From Lachnospiraceae bacterium (GTDB taxonomy: Bacteria; Bacillota; Clostridia; Lachnospirales; Lachnospiraceae), in contig VSOB01000027.1 in the NCBI GenBank assembly GCA_009774625.1, forward strand, positions 1 through 41,268: 41,268 bases of DNA, in the 5' to 3' direction. Both the position numbers and the translations under genes were made by a program. Every line of letters begins with the position of its first letter. The stretch's first letter is position 1. Shown here piece after piece: positions 25,177 through 34,212 of the stretch. The notes under the pieces are model-generated. The model worked only from the letters and a program-made list of their open reading frames with translations. It was not told where the DNA came from and did not search any database.

Positions 25177-26888
25177 ACACATTAGTATTGGTACTCATCT
25201 CCGTGGCAATCCTTGTGTGCGGTTATCTGTTTTATGGCAGATGGCTCTGCAAACAATGGGGTGTGGGAGAGAGCAATGAGGCCACGCCAGCCCATACAAT
25301 GGAGGATGGTGTTGACTATGTTCCGGCAAAGGCGCCTGTTCTGATGGGACATCATTTTTCATCGATTGCCGGTGCGGGTCCCATTACCGGGCCGATCGGA
25401 GCAGCTATGTTCGGATGGCTGCCGGTAACACTCTGGGTTCTGGTAGGTGGTATTTTCTTCGGTGGAGTACATGATTTCGGTGCGTTATTTGCTTCCATCC
25501 GGCACAACGGCCAGTCCATCGGTGAAGTTATTTCCGCCAATATGAGCAAACGGGCAAAGAGGCTTTTTCTGATTTTTGCCTATCTGACACTGCTTCTGGT
25601 GGTAGCGGCGTTTGCCTCTATCGTAGCGTCTACTTTTGGTGCAAAGTATGACGAAGCAGGTGTTTTGGATGTTGCGGCCAGCAACGCCAACGCCAGCGTG
25701 GCGATGGTATCGCTGCTGTTTATCCTGATTGCCATTGTTTTTGGGTTCTGCGTATACCGCAGGAACGCTTCCATGGCAGTTTCCACGATTCTGGGAATTG
25801 TGGCAATTGTATTGATTATGGCAGTCGGCATGAATTTTCATCCGATTTATCTGTCCACAAATACATGGATGGTAATAGTAGGTATTTATATTGCCATCGC
25901 TTCTGTGGCGCCTGTATGGATTTTACTGCAGCCCCGTGACTATTTAAGCTCTTTTCTGCTTTATGCCATGCTCTTTGTGGCATTTGTAGGAGTTGTGGGT
26001 GCACATCCCAATATCAATCCGGAACTGTTCCCTGCATTTGCCGGGTTTGCGGTTGATAACGGCAATGGAATCCAGTATATGTTCCCGATTCTGTTTACAA
26101 CGGTTGCCTGCGGCGCCATTTCCGGTTTTCATTCTCTGGTTTCCTCCGGTACCACATCCAAGCAGTTGGATAAGGAAACGGATGCAAAACCCATTGCTTA
26201 CGGCGGTATGCTGCTGGAATGTGTATTGGCAATCCTGACACTTTGCGCTATCGCATATGCAAGAGAAACCGGTCATACAGCCGGGGCCACAGATATTTTT
26301 GCGGGAGGAATCGCGGCAATGGTAGCGGCCATTCCCGGACTGGCAGGACTTGAAAACATTCTGTACACTCTGCTGATTCTTACATATTCCGCATTCTGTC
26401 TGACCTCTCTGGATACAGCTACCCGTCTGGCGCGTTTTATGTTCCAGGAGTTTTGGCTGGAGCCCGGACAGACGGCAAAGGATGTAACGGACGGTTATAA
26501 AAAACTGCTGGTCAATCCCTATTTTGCAACGGCGGTTACGGTTGTAGTGGGTATTCTTCTGGGTATGACAGGATACTCCAAGATCTGGGGCCTGTTCGGA
26601 TCTGCCAACCAGCTTCTGGCAGGACTTGGACTGCTGGCAGTGGCGGCATGGCTGGGGAATATCGGCAGAAACAATAAAATGTTCCTGATTCCAATGGCAT
26701 TTATGATGGTGGTAACCATCTGTTCTCTGGTACTTACAGTAAAGAATCAAGTGGGCCTTATTGCTGCAGGCGGTGCAGACTGGGGTCCTTATGCACAGAC
26801 AGTTCTGGCGGTACTTTTAATCATTCTGGCTATCCTCCTTGTAATAGAAGGGGTACATACACTGTCCGGAAAGAAAAAAACAGTGTAA
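25173..26888 (+). CDS. cstA: CstA-family carbon starvation / pyruvate-peptide transporter
   Basis: Polytopic permease of the CstA family, whose members import peptides or pyruvate under carbon limitation. 571 residues from ATG 25173; GAGAGG just upstream and coupling to the previous stop set the start. Seen: about 15 hydrophobic segments, FYGRWL, GHHFSSIAGAGPITGPIGAA (about 62-81), GGVHDFGALFASIRHNGQSIGE, and SGFHSLVSSGTTSKQL, all family landmarks. Shorter than E. coli CstA (about 700), as in many Gram-positive members. The substrate cannot be read from sequence. Followed by a terminator. Confidence 0.9.
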   Translation: MNTLVLVLISVAILVCGYLFYGRWLCKQWGVGESNEATPAHTMEDGVDYVPAKAPVLMGHHFSSIAGAGPITGPIGAAMFGWLPVTLWVLVGGIFFGGVHDFGALFASIRHNGQSIGEVISANMSKRAKRLFLIFAYLTLLLVVAAFASIVASTFGAKYDEAGVLDVAASNANASVAMVSLLFILIAIVFGFCVYRRNASMAVSTILGIVAIVLIMAVGMNFHPIYLSTNTWMVIVGIYIAIASVAPVWILLQPRDYLSSFLLYAMLFVAFVGVVGAHPNINPELFPAFAGFAVDNGNGIQYMFPILFTTVACGAISGFHSLVSSGTTSKQLDKETDAKPIAYGGMLLECVLAILTLCAIAYARETGHTAGATDIFAGGIAAMVAAIPGLAGLENILYTLLILTYSAFCLTSLDTATRLARFMFQEFWLEPGQTAKDVTDGYKKLLVNPYFATAVTVVVGILLGMTGYSKIWGLFGSANQLLAGLGLLAVAAWLGNIGRNNKMFLIPMAFMMVVTICSLVLTVKNQVGLIAAGGADWGPYAQTVLAVLLIILAILLVIEGVHTLSGKKKTV

Positions 26889-26943
26889 AAGCAGGTGAAA
26901 AGGTTTTTGGTAAATGGTATTCGAATAAGACACTTTGAAAAGG

Positions 26944-26987
26944 GAAACTCTGTATGACATGGTATTGCCGCAGAGTTTTCTTTTTTC
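26944..26987 (+). terminator. Intrinsic terminator after cstA
   Basis: GAAACTCTG at 26944-26952 pairs with CAGAGTTTTC at 26971-26980, loop of 18 bases, followed by TTTTTTC. Confidence 0.7.
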
Positions 26988-27045
26988 TTCATATTTAATT
27001 ACAGAAGTCTGATATCAGAACGCTAACAGGAGTCAGGAGACAGCT

Positions 27046-27708
27046 ATGCATATATTTGATATTTTGGGCCCGGTCATGGTGGGCCCCAGTAGTTCTCATA
27101 CTGCAGGTGCGGTCCGCATTGGATATGCGGCTTATAAACTGCTGCAGGATAAGCCCGAAAAGGCGGAAATTTATCTGCATGGTTCTTTTGCGGCAACAGG
27201 TACAGGGCATGGAACGGACCGGGGGCTGATTGCGGGTCTGTTGGGGATGCAGCCGGATGATATCCGGATTCCTGACAGTTTTCAGATCGCGGAGAAAGAA
27301 GGGCTTTTCTTTTCCTTTGCGGAAAAAGAGATCAAAGCGGCCCATCCCAATACGGCGCTTTTGTTTCTTACGGGAAAAAACGGACGGACGGCACAGATAC
27401 AGGCAGCCTCTGTAGGCGGAGGACGTATCCTGATCCAGAAGCTGGACGGTGTGGAACTCAATGTTTCTCTGGAAAAGCCCACTCTGATCGTACACAATCT
27501 GGATAAACCGGGATGTGTGGCAAAAGTGGCCGAGCTGCTTTCTGACCGGAAAATCAACATTGCCTCCATGCAGCTTTATCGGATGAGCAGAAACGGCACT
27601 GCGATTATGGCACTGGAAACAGATCAGCCCATTTCTGGAGAGGCCATCCGTTCTCTGTCCTGTACGGACGGTATTCTGAAGGTCACTTTTATTTCTATGA
27701 ACACGTAA
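27046..27708 (+). CDS. sdaAB: L-serine dehydratase, iron-sulfur type, beta subunit
   Basis: Beta subunit of the [4Fe-4S] L-serine ammonia-lyase (serine to pyruvate and ammonia). 220 residues. Seen: FDILGPVMVGPSSSHTAGA at the N-terminus, GTGHGTDRGLIAGLLGM, and a C-terminal ACT domain (about 148-218) with VHNLDKPGCVAKVAELL. Start ATG 27046 after AGGAGACAGC. No convincing promoter was seen in the 158-bp gap after cstA; the alpha subunit follows after 15 bp. Confidence 0.95.
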   Translation: MHIFDILGPVMVGPSSSHTAGAVRIGYAAYKLLQDKPEKAEIYLHGSFAATGTGHGTDRGLIAGLLGMQPDDIRIPDSFQIAEKEGLFFSFAEKEIKAAHPNTALLFLTGKNGRTAQIQAASVGGGRILIQKLDGVELNVSLEKPTLIVHNLDKPGCVAKVAELLSDRKINIASMQLYRMSRNGTAIMALETDQPISGEAIRSLSCTDGILKVTFISMNT

Positions 27709-27723
27709 CAACAGGAGGAAACT

Positions 27724-28602
27724 ATGGCATTTTCATCTCTGAAAGAAATTATGGAATATGGGAAAGAGAACGGAGTGCATTTCTGGGAGGCTGTCCTTTT
27801 GGATGATATGGAGGAGCGAAACGTTTCCCGTGAGGCGTCCTTTCAGCAGATGCGATATACCTGGAATGCGATGCTGGAAGCCTCTTCTTCATATGAACCA
27901 AGTCGCAAATCTGCCAGTGCATTGACCGGCGGACAGGGGAAGCAGATGGAAGCATACTGTGAAGCGCATATGCCGATCTGCGGTCCTTTTATGGGGCGGG
28001 TGATTACGGAGGCTTTGAAAACAGCGGAATCCAATGCCTGCATGAAGCGGATCGTGGCTGCACCTACGGCAGGCGCCAGCGGTGTCCTGCCTGCAGTTCT
28101 GATCCCATACGATGAAACTTATAATGTCGGAGAAGGGTCTGTACTGGAGGCCATGTATACGGCAGCGGGAATCGGACAGGTGATTGCCCTGCGGGCTTCG
28201 ATCAGTGGTGCGGCCGGAGGCTGTCAGGCTGAAATCGGAAGCGCCAGCGCTATGGCGGCAGGAGCGCTTGTACATTTGCGCGGAGGAAGTGGGGAACAGA
28301 TCACGCATGCCGCGGCAATGGCTCTGAAAAATCTTCTGGGGCTTGTGTGTGACCCGGTTGCGGGACTGGTGGAAATTCCCTGTGTGAAACGCAATGTGAT
28401 CGGTGCGGTCAATGCGATCTCCAGTGCGGATATGGCGCTGGCCGGAATTGAAAGCCGGATACCGCCGGATCAGGTGATTGACGCTATGAGGGCAGTGGGA
28501 GATAAGATGGACAGCTCTTTGAAAGAAACCGGCATGGGTGGGCTTGCCGCCACACCGGTGGGTATGGAAATTATGAAAAAACTGCGGCAGATCCAAGACT
28601 GA
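27724..28602 (+). CDS. sdaAA: L-serine dehydratase, iron-sulfur type, alpha subunit
   Basis: Catalytic iron-sulfur subunit of L-serine dehydratase. 292 residues. Seen: KRIVAAPTAGASGVLPAVL, and the three cluster cysteines in GGCQAEIGSA (Cys167), LVCDPVAGL (Cys209) and EIPCVKRN (Cys220); their 42- and 11-residue spacing matches the characterised one-chain enzyme. The common GSCG of other members reads GASG, which does not touch the cluster. AGGAGGAAACT precedes ATG. Together with sdaAB it gives a complete, oxygen-sensitive enzyme suited to an anaerobe. Confidence 0.95.
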   Translation: MAFSSLKEIMEYGKENGVHFWEAVLLDDMEERNVSREASFQQMRYTWNAMLEASSSYEPSRKSASALTGGQGKQMEAYCEAHMPICGPFMGRVITEALKTAESNACMKRIVAAPTAGASGVLPAVLIPYDETYNVGEGSVLEAMYTAAGIGQVIALRASISGAAGGCQAEIGSASAMAAGALVHLRGGSGEQITHAAAMALKNLLGLVCDPVAGLVEIPCVKRNVIGAVNAISSADMALAGIESRIPPDQVIDAMRAVGDKMDSSLKETGMGGLAATPVGMEIMKKLRQIQD

Positions 28603-28624
28603 CAGTATGCAGCGGACAGAGGAT

Positions 28625-28661
28625 ATGGTGCACATAGCAATTATTGTTCAGACTGCACCAT
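28625..28661. repeat. Perfect 8-bp inverted repeat upstream of the kinase-like gene
   Basis: ATGGTGCA at 28625-28632 and TGCACCAT at 28654-28661, 21 bases apart, ending 18 bp before the -35 element at 28680. No T-tract follows, so it is not a clear terminator; operator or chance are both possible. Confidence 0.35.
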
Positions 28662-28679
28662 AAAAACAGAATATTGAAC

Positions 28680-28708
28680 TTGAAAGTTGTATATTTTTTC
28701 TGTATACT
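28680..28708 (+). promoter_or_regulatory. Sigma-A type promoter for the kinase-like gene
   Basis: TTGAAA at 28680-28685, 17 bp, TATACT at 28703-28708; start codon at 28732 after GAAAGGTGG, giving a leader of only about 17 bases. Confidence 0.75.
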
Positions 28709-28731
28709 GGAAAAGAAAGGTGGTGCTCTGT

Positions 28732-29358
28732 ATGGATACTATAATTACAATCGGACGTCAATTTGGCTCTGCCGGACGTGAAATCGGAGAAAAGGTGGCC
28801 GAACATTTCGGTATCAAATGTTACGATAAGGAACTGCTCACAAGAGCGGCAAAGGAAAGCGGATTTTGTGAGGAGATGCTTGCCAATCATGACGAACGTC
28901 CTACCAATTCCTTTTTATATAATCTGGTGATGGATACGTATTCTTTCGGATATAATGCGTCCTCCTTTGTGGAGATGCCCATCAGCCAGAAGGTTTTTCT
29001 GGCTCAGTTTGATACCATTAAAAAGATCGCCCAGGAAGGTCCCTGCATTATTGTGGGGAGATGCGCCGATTATGCACTCAGCGACTTTGCCAACAGCATT
29101 CATCTGTTTATTTATGCAGAAGAAAATGCCCGCATCAGAAGAATCAGCAAAAAATATGATGTGAACGAAAACAAGGCCAGAGACATGATCCTGAAAAAAG
29201 ACAAACAGCGTCAGAGTTATTACAATTACTATACTTCCAAAAAGTGGGGACGCGCCGACAGTTATGATCTTTGTATCAGCAGCAGCGTGTTGGGCGTGGA
29301 CGGTACAGTAAAATTGATTTGTCAGTATATACAGGACTTTGAGGACAGTAGGAAATAA
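28732..29358 (+). CDS. Cytidylate kinase-like family protein
   Basis: 208 residues from ATG 28732; the earlier in-frame ATG lies between the promoter elements and is not usable. Seen: P-loop-like ITIGRQFGSAGREIGE at residues 4-19, YDKELL, PCIIVGRCADYAL, HLFIYAEENARIRRI and KDKQRQSYYNYYT, typical of the cytidylate-kinase-like group common in gut firmicutes. True CMP kinase is a different clade, so the substrate (nucleotide or other) is unknown. Its stop overlaps the MFS start as TAATG, so the two are probably co-expressed. Confidence 0.87.
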   Translation: MDTIITIGRQFGSAGREIGEKVAEHFGIKCYDKELLTRAAKESGFCEEMLANHDERPTNSFLYNLVMDTYSFGYNASSFVEMPISQKVFLAQFDTIKKIAQEGPCIIVGRCADYALSDFANSIHLFIYAEENARIRRISKKYDVNENKARDMILKKDKQRQSYYNYYTSKKWGRADSYDLCISSSVLGVDGTVKLICQYIQDFEDSRK

Positions 29359-30578
29359 TGACAGATCACAGCATTCCAACGATAAAATATTCCTGGCTGC
29401 AGGGCAGCTTCTGGATGAGTTTTTGCATTGTGTTTAATTATGCCAGCATGTTCCTTCTGTCCAGAGGTTACAGCAATTCCCAGATCGGTATTGTGATCGC
29501 GCTGGCAGGTGTGATCTCTGCACTGCTGCAGCCTCTGGCGGCAGGTGTGGCTGACAAAAGCAGAAAACTGACTTTGAGGACTCTGATTCTGTTATTTTGT
29601 ATCTGCATGTTGGTATGTGCTGCCGTTTTGCTGTTGCCGGGACTCTGGTTTTTATGCAATGCTTTATTTTATGGTATCTTGCTTGCCACGCTGCAGATTT
29701 TGACTCCATTAGTCAATGCAATCGGTATGGAGTGCATCAACAGGGGGATTTCGGTGAATTTCGGACTGGCAAGGGGCATCGGCTCTATTTCCTTTGCCCT
29801 GATGTCATTTCTGGCAGGTACTTGTATAGAACGGTTTTCCACAACAGCCATACCGGTGTTGATTATCTTCTGCTATCTTATGGTATTTACATCTGCCAAG
29901 GTTTTTGTGTTCCGGACAGAAAACGGACCGGATACCGGCTTACATAGGGAAGAAGCGCAGCAGAAAAAAGAAGTGGGAAATGAGACGCCTTTTTTCATGG
30001 CATATAAAAGGTTTTTTGTGCTGCTGGCAGGAATTTCCATGCTCTTTGTATGTCACAATATGTTGAACAATTATCTGTTTCAGATTATGTCCTATCACAG
30101 CGGCGGCAGTGAAGAGATGGGGATTGCCGCCGGGCTGTCCGCCGTGCTGGAGCTTCCGGTTATGCTGGCCTTTTCTTTTATGATACGAAAGTTTTCCAGC
30201 AGGACGCTGCTGCGGGTGTCCGGTTTGTTTTTTACAGTGAAAGCTCTGCTGACTCTGTCTGCCGACAGTATTTTGGGCATCTATCTGGCACAGCCGGCAC
30301 AAATGCTTGGGTTTGGATTGTTTGTCCCGGCGTCTGTCTATTATACCAACGCACTGATCCGGCCGTCTGACCGGGCCAGAGGGCAGGCGTTTATGACAGC
30401 TACCAATACGATCGGCAGTGTGTTTGGCAGCCTTTTAGGCGGCTTTTTAATGGACGGAAAAGGTGTTTTGGCCATGCTGTTTTATGCCGCTCTGATTTCT
30501 GCGGCCGGAACTGTACTGGTTTTTTTCTCTGTCCAGGCCTGCGCAGGAGAGACGGAACATACTGCGTCTGCAGGATGA
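29358..30578 (+). CDS. Major facilitator superfamily transporter
   Basis: 406 residues, 12 predicted membrane segments in two halves separated by a charged loop (about 185-210, HREEAQQKKEVGNE). Seen: GYSNSQIGIVIALAGVISAL and PLAAGVADKSRK, the latter matching the MFS loop 2-3 motif, and GSLLGGFLMDGKG near the C-terminus. Closest by eye to the LacY-like/MFS_1-like group. Substrate unknown. Start overlaps the kinase-like gene stop; a strong terminator follows 19 bp after its stop. Confidence 0.87.
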   Translation: MTDHSIPTIKYSWLQGSFWMSFCIVFNYASMFLLSRGYSNSQIGIVIALAGVISALLQPLAAGVADKSRKLTLRTLILLFCICMLVCAAVLLLPGLWFLCNALFYGILLATLQILTPLVNAIGMECINRGISVNFGLARGIGSISFALMSFLAGTCIERFSTTAIPVLIIFCYLMVFTSAKVFVFRTENGPDTGLHREEAQQKKEVGNETPFFMAYKRFFVLLAGISMLFVCHNMLNNYLFQIMSYHSGGSEEMGIAAGLSAVLELPVMLAFSFMIRKFSSRTLLRVSGLFFTVKALLTLSADSILGIYLAQPAQMLGFGLFVPASVYYTNALIRPSDRARGQAFMTATNTIGSVFGSLLGGFLMDGKGVLAMLFYAALISAAGTVLVFFSVQACAGETEHTASAG

Positions 30579-30596
30579 CGAATGGAAAAACCAAGT

Positions 30597-30627
30597 GGAA
30601 GAGGTTGAAAACCTCTTCCTGTTTTAT
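30597..30627 (+). terminator. Intrinsic terminator after the MFS gene
   Basis: GGAAGAGGTT, loop GAA, AACCTCTTCC: a perfect 10-bp stem followed by TGTTTTATT. The -35 element of the next promoter is formed by its loop and inner stem. Confidence 0.88.
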
Positions 30628-30633
30628 TATAAT
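30605..30633 (+). promoter_or_regulatory. Sigma-A promoter nested in the terminator hairpin
   Basis: TTGAAA at 30605-30610, 17 bp, TATAAT at 30628-30633. The -35 lies across the terminator loop and the spacer covers the 3' arm. It would start transcription near 30640 for the antiporter gene at 30669. Confidence 0.75.
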
Positions 30634-30668
30634 GGTTAAAACAATACAGAAAGATGAGGGAAAAAGAA

Positions 30669-32222
30669 ATGGAAGCACTATCACAGATGAATTATGGCTG
30701 GCTTTCAATTGTTCCGCCGTTGGTTGCCATTATTCTGGCACTGATTACCAAAGAGGTTATTTCTTCTCTGATTATCGGAATCCTGACGGGCGCATTGATC
30801 TACAGCTATGGAAATCCTGTAGGTATGATTATGAATACGTTTACCGTTATGGGAGACCGTATGAGCGGCAATGTAAATATCCTGATTTTTTTAGGACTTT
30901 TGGGAGCGCTGGTGGTTGTGATCACAAGAGCAGGCGGTTCCGCCGCTTATGGAAATTGGGCCGTACAGCGGATCAAGACCAGAAAGGGCGCGTCTCTTGC
31001 CACCTGTGCGCTGGGTTGCCTGATCTTTATTGACGATTATTTTAACTGTCTTTCCGTGGGAACGGTGATGCGTCCGGTGACGGACAAGCACCGCATCTCC
31101 AGAGCAAAACTAGCTTATCTCCTGGATGCCACGGCGGCTCCGGTCTGCATCATTGCTCCGGTATCCAGCTGGGGCGCCTCTGTGGCGACTTATATCGAAG
31201 AGGCCGGTGTGGGCAATGGCATGTCCACTTTTGTCCGGCTGATTCCCTATAATTTATATGCCATTACCACCATCGTCATGATTCTGATTCTCTGTGTGAC
31301 CAATCTGAATTTCGGTCCTATGGGCAGATTTGAAAAGAATGCCGTTGAAAAAGGAGATCTTTTTTCCGGGAACGGAGAAATCAAATCAGATGAAGTACAA
31401 AATTCTGCCGTATCGGGGAAAGGAAAAGTGTATGACCTGATTGTTCCGATCCTGGTGCTGATTGCAGCCACGATCATTGCGATGGCTTATACAGGAGGGG
31501 CGTTCGGAGGCGGCTGCAGTTTCACAGAATCCTTTGGTAACTGTGATTCCTCTCTTTCGCTTGTACTGGGAAGTTTTGTTGCCCTGGTAGCGGCATTTTT
31601 CCTGTTTGTTCCCAGAAAGGTAATTTCTTTCCGGCAGTTTATGGAAGGGATTACAGAAGGCATCAAATCTATGGTGCCGGCGTTTACCATTCTGATTCTT
31701 GCCTGGTCCATTGGCGGCATCTGCAGTATGGAGTATCTCAATACGGGCGGTTTTGTGGGCAATCTTGTGAACAACAGTAGCTTTCCGGTATTTATACTGC
31801 CGGCCATTACCTTTCTCGTGGCTGCTTTCCTGGGATTTGCCACAGGGACATCCTGGGGAACGATGGCACTGCTGATTCCCATTGGTGCGGCGATCTGTAC
31901 CCCGACAGGTACGTCTCATCTGATTATGCCTGTGCTTGGTTCGATTCTGGCGGGCGCAGTATTCGGAGATCATATTTCCCCGATTTCCGATACGACGATT
32001 CTGTCCTCCACAGGCGCTTCCTGCAATCATATTGACCATGTTTCCACACAGGTGGTATATGCAGGTGTGGCAGCCGGATGCTGTGCAGTCGGATATGTCC
32101 TGATGGGAATTGTCAACAATGCATGGATCACAGTTCCGACAACACTGATTCTGCTCGCGCTGGTTCTCTTTATTGTTTCCAGACTGTGGGGAACCAGGAT
32201 TGATTTCAGCCATATCAAATAA
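30669..32222 (+). CDS. NhaC-type Na+/H+ antiporter family protein
   Basis: Polytopic antiporter of the Na_H_antiporter (NhaC) family; 517 residues. Start ATG 30669 with GAGGG upstream; an earlier in-frame start overlaps that site. Seen: about 11-12 hydrophobic segments, LGCLIFIDDYFNCLSVGTVM (acidic pair within a membrane helix), RAKLAYLLDATAAPVCIIAP, PVSSWGA, GTSWGTMALLIPIG and FGDHISPISDTT, all typical. Substrate could also be an amino or organic acid exchanged for Na+ or H+, since the family includes such members. First gene of the operon that continues with purO after 23 bp. Confidence 0.88.
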   Translation: MEALSQMNYGWLSIVPPLVAIILALITKEVISSLIIGILTGALIYSYGNPVGMIMNTFTVMGDRMSGNVNILIFLGLLGALVVVITRAGGSAAYGNWAVQRIKTRKGASLATCALGCLIFIDDYFNCLSVGTVMRPVTDKHRISRAKLAYLLDATAAPVCIIAPVSSWGASVATYIEEAGVGNGMSTFVRLIPYNLYAITTIVMILILCVTNLNFGPMGRFEKNAVEKGDLFSGNGEIKSDEVQNSAVSGKGKVYDLIVPILVLIAATIIAMAYTGGAFGGGCSFTESFGNCDSSLSLVLGSFVALVAAFFLFVPRKVISFRQFMEGITEGIKSMVPAFTILILAWSIGGICSMEYLNTGGFVGNLVNNSSFPVFILPAITFLVAAFLGFATGTSWGTMALLIPIGAAICTPTGTSHLIMPVLGSILAGAVFGDHISPISDTTILSSTGASCNHIDHVSTQVVYAGVAAGCCAVGYVLMGIVNNAWITVPTTLILLALVLFIVSRLWGTRIDFSHIK

Positions 32223-32245
32223 ATTTACAGACAGGAGAATAACAT

Positions 32246-32959
32246 ATGAATAGAACAAGTATGGTACAGGAGCTGTCCTCCAATGCTTATCCCGGAAGGG
32301 GAATCGTGATCGGAACATCCCAGGATGGACGATATGCCGTTACCGCATATTTTATTATGGGAAGAAGTGAAAACAGCAGAAACCGTATCTTTGTGGGGGA
32401 AGGAGACGGTATCCGCACACAGGCGTTCGACCCGTCCAAACTGACAGATCCCAGCCTGATTATATATGCACCGGTCAGAGTGCTGGGAAATCAGACGATT
32501 GTTACCAACGGAGACCAGACCGATACTATCTGTGAAGGTATGGAGAAGCATCTTACATTTGAGCAGTCTCTGAGAAGCCGCACATTTGAGCCGGATGCCC
32601 CCAATTATACACCCCGTATTTCCGGTATCCTGCAGGTTGAAAACGGTACGTTTACATTTGCCATGTCCATCCTGAAAAGTCTGGATGCAGATCCGTCCTC
32701 CTGCAGCCGCTACACTTTTTCCTATGAAGCACCTGCAGCGGGAGAAGGCCGTTTTCTGCACACTTATATGGGGGACGGCAATCCGCTTCCCAGCTTTGCA
32801 GGAGAACCCAAACGGGTGGAAATCAAAGAGGATATTGACGGTTTTACCGATTTATTGTGGAACAATCTGAATGCAGATAATAAGGTTTCCCTGTTTGTCC
32901 GGTATATTGAGATCCGAACCGGGAAATGGGAAACCAGAATTGTCAATAAAAACAAATAA
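32246..32959 (+). CDS. purO: IMP cyclohydrolase, archaeal PurO type
   Basis: Closes the ring of FAICAR to give IMP, the final step of purine synthesis. 237 residues, close to archaeal PurO (about 200). Seen: AYPGRGIVIGTSQDGRYAV at the N-terminus, the short YFIMGRSENSRNRIF, DPSLIIYAPVRV, TNGDQTDTI, and FEPDAPNYTPRISG, which I recognise as the PurO fold family rather than PurH. CAGGAG precedes ATG. The next gene encodes a transformylase without a cyclohydrolase domain, so this protein supplies the missing activity. Assignment is by motif memory plus context. Confidence 0.87.
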   Translation: MNRTSMVQELSSNAYPGRGIVIGTSQDGRYAVTAYFIMGRSENSRNRIFVGEGDGIRTQAFDPSKLTDPSLIIYAPVRVLGNQTIVTNGDQTDTICEGMEKHLTFEQSLRSRTFEPDAPNYTPRISGILQVENGTFTFAMSILKSLDADPSSCSRYTFSYEAPAAGEGRFLHTYMGDGNPLPSFAGEPKRVEIKEDIDGFTDLLWNNLNADNKVSLFVRYIEIRTGKWETRIVNKNK

Positions 32960-33013
32960 ACAGATCCTAAAAAGAAACATGACAGTCCCTCCCAAAAGAA
33001 AGGATGCAAATAA

Positions 33014-34192
33014 ATGAATGAACTGGAATTGAAATATGGATGTAACCCCAATCAAAAACCTTCCAGAATTTTTATGAAAGACGGTTCTGAACTGCCCATT
33101 CGTGTATTATGTGGAAAGCCGGGATATATTAATTTTCTGGACGCATGCAACGGCTGGCAGCTTGTAAGAGAATTAAAGGAAGCCACCGGACTTCCTGCAG
33201 CCGCTTCCTTTAAGCATGTATCTCCTGCGGGCGCGGCGGTAGGACTGCCGTTATCGGATACACTGGCCAGAATCTACTGGGTGGATGATCTGGGAGAGCT
33301 GTCTCCTCTGGCCTGTGCTTATGCCAGAGCGCGGGGAGCGGACCGTATGTCCTCTTTCGGTGATTTTATCAGTCTGTCCGATGTCTGTGATGTCTCCACT
33401 GCAAAGATTATCAAACGTGAAGTTTCCGATGGTGTGCTTGCTCCGGGATATGAGCCTGAAGCACTGGAAATTTTAAAAACCAAGAAAAACGGGGCTTATA
33501 ATGTGATCGAGATAGATCCATCCTATATGCCGGCGCCTGTGGAAACCAAAGATGTGTTCGGAATTACCTTTGAGCAGGGCAGGAATCATCTGAAAATAGA
33601 CGAAAGCTGTCTTTCCAATATTGTTACGAAAAACAAAGAGATACCGGAATCTGCCCGGATTGATTTGCTGATCTCGCTGATTACGCTGAAATATACCCAG
33701 TCTAATTCTGTCTGCTATGCCAAAGACGGACAGGCAATCGGCATTGGAGCAGGCCAGCAGTCCAGAGTACATTGTACCAGACTGGCCGGACAGAAAGCGG
33801 ATAACTGGATGCTCCGTCAGTGTCCCAAAGTATTGGAGCTGCCTTTTGTGGATCACATCAGACGGGCGGACCGGGACAATGCCATAGACAATTATATCGG
33901 GGAAGCGTGTCAGGATGTTCTTGCAGAAGGTGCATGGCAGCGCATTTTTAAAGAAAAACCGGAGCTTTTTACAGCAGAAGAAAAGCGGGCCTGGCTGGAC
34001 AGGATGGAGGGGACGGTGCTGGGTTCCGATGCATTCTTTCCGTTCAGCGACAACATTGAACGGGCCAGAAAAAGCGGCGTGAAATATATTGCCCAGCCCG
34101 GCGGCTCTGTCCGGGACGAGGATGTGATCGCATGCTGCGACCACTATGGAATGGCTATGGCGTTCACAGGGATCAGACTGTTCCATCATTAA
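33014..34192 (+). CDS. purH: Stand-alone AICAR formyltransferase (PurH transformylase domain only)
   Basis: Formylates AICAR with 10-formyl-tetrahydrofolate. 392 residues. Seen: SFKHVSPAGAAV with catalytic-type Lys67-His68, RGADRMSSFGDFI, YTQSNSVCYAKDGQAIGIGAGQQSR, LGSDAFFPFSD, IAQPGGSVRDEDVI and a C-terminal FTGIRLFHH, all from the AICARFT half of PurH. The N-terminal MGS-like cyclohydrolase half (about 200 residues) is absent; the true start ATG 33014 follows AAAGGA and matches the beginning of the transformylase domain. PurO upstream fills the gap. Confidence 0.92.
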   Translation: MNELELKYGCNPNQKPSRIFMKDGSELPIRVLCGKPGYINFLDACNGWQLVRELKEATGLPAAASFKHVSPAGAAVGLPLSDTLARIYWVDDLGELSPLACAYARARGADRMSSFGDFISLSDVCDVSTAKIIKREVSDGVLAPGYEPEALEILKTKKNGAYNVIEIDPSYMPAPVETKDVFGITFEQGRNHLKIDESCLSNIVTKNKEIPESARIDLLISLITLKYTQSNSVCYAKDGQAIGIGAGQQSRVHCTRLAGQKADNWMLRQCPKVLELPFVDHIRRADRDNAIDNYIGEACQDVLAEGAWQRIFKEKPELFTAEEKRAWLDRMEGTVLGSDAFFPFSDNIERARKSGVKYIAQPGGSVRDEDVIACCDHYGMAMAFTGIRLFHH

Positions 34193-34212
34193 ATGAAAAA
34201 GGGAGAGTGGCA

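Noticed and set aside
31386..32318. 310-codon open frame on the minus strand
   Set aside because: Antisense shadow of the NhaC-type antiporter gene; Cys/Asn/Arg-rich with no domain.
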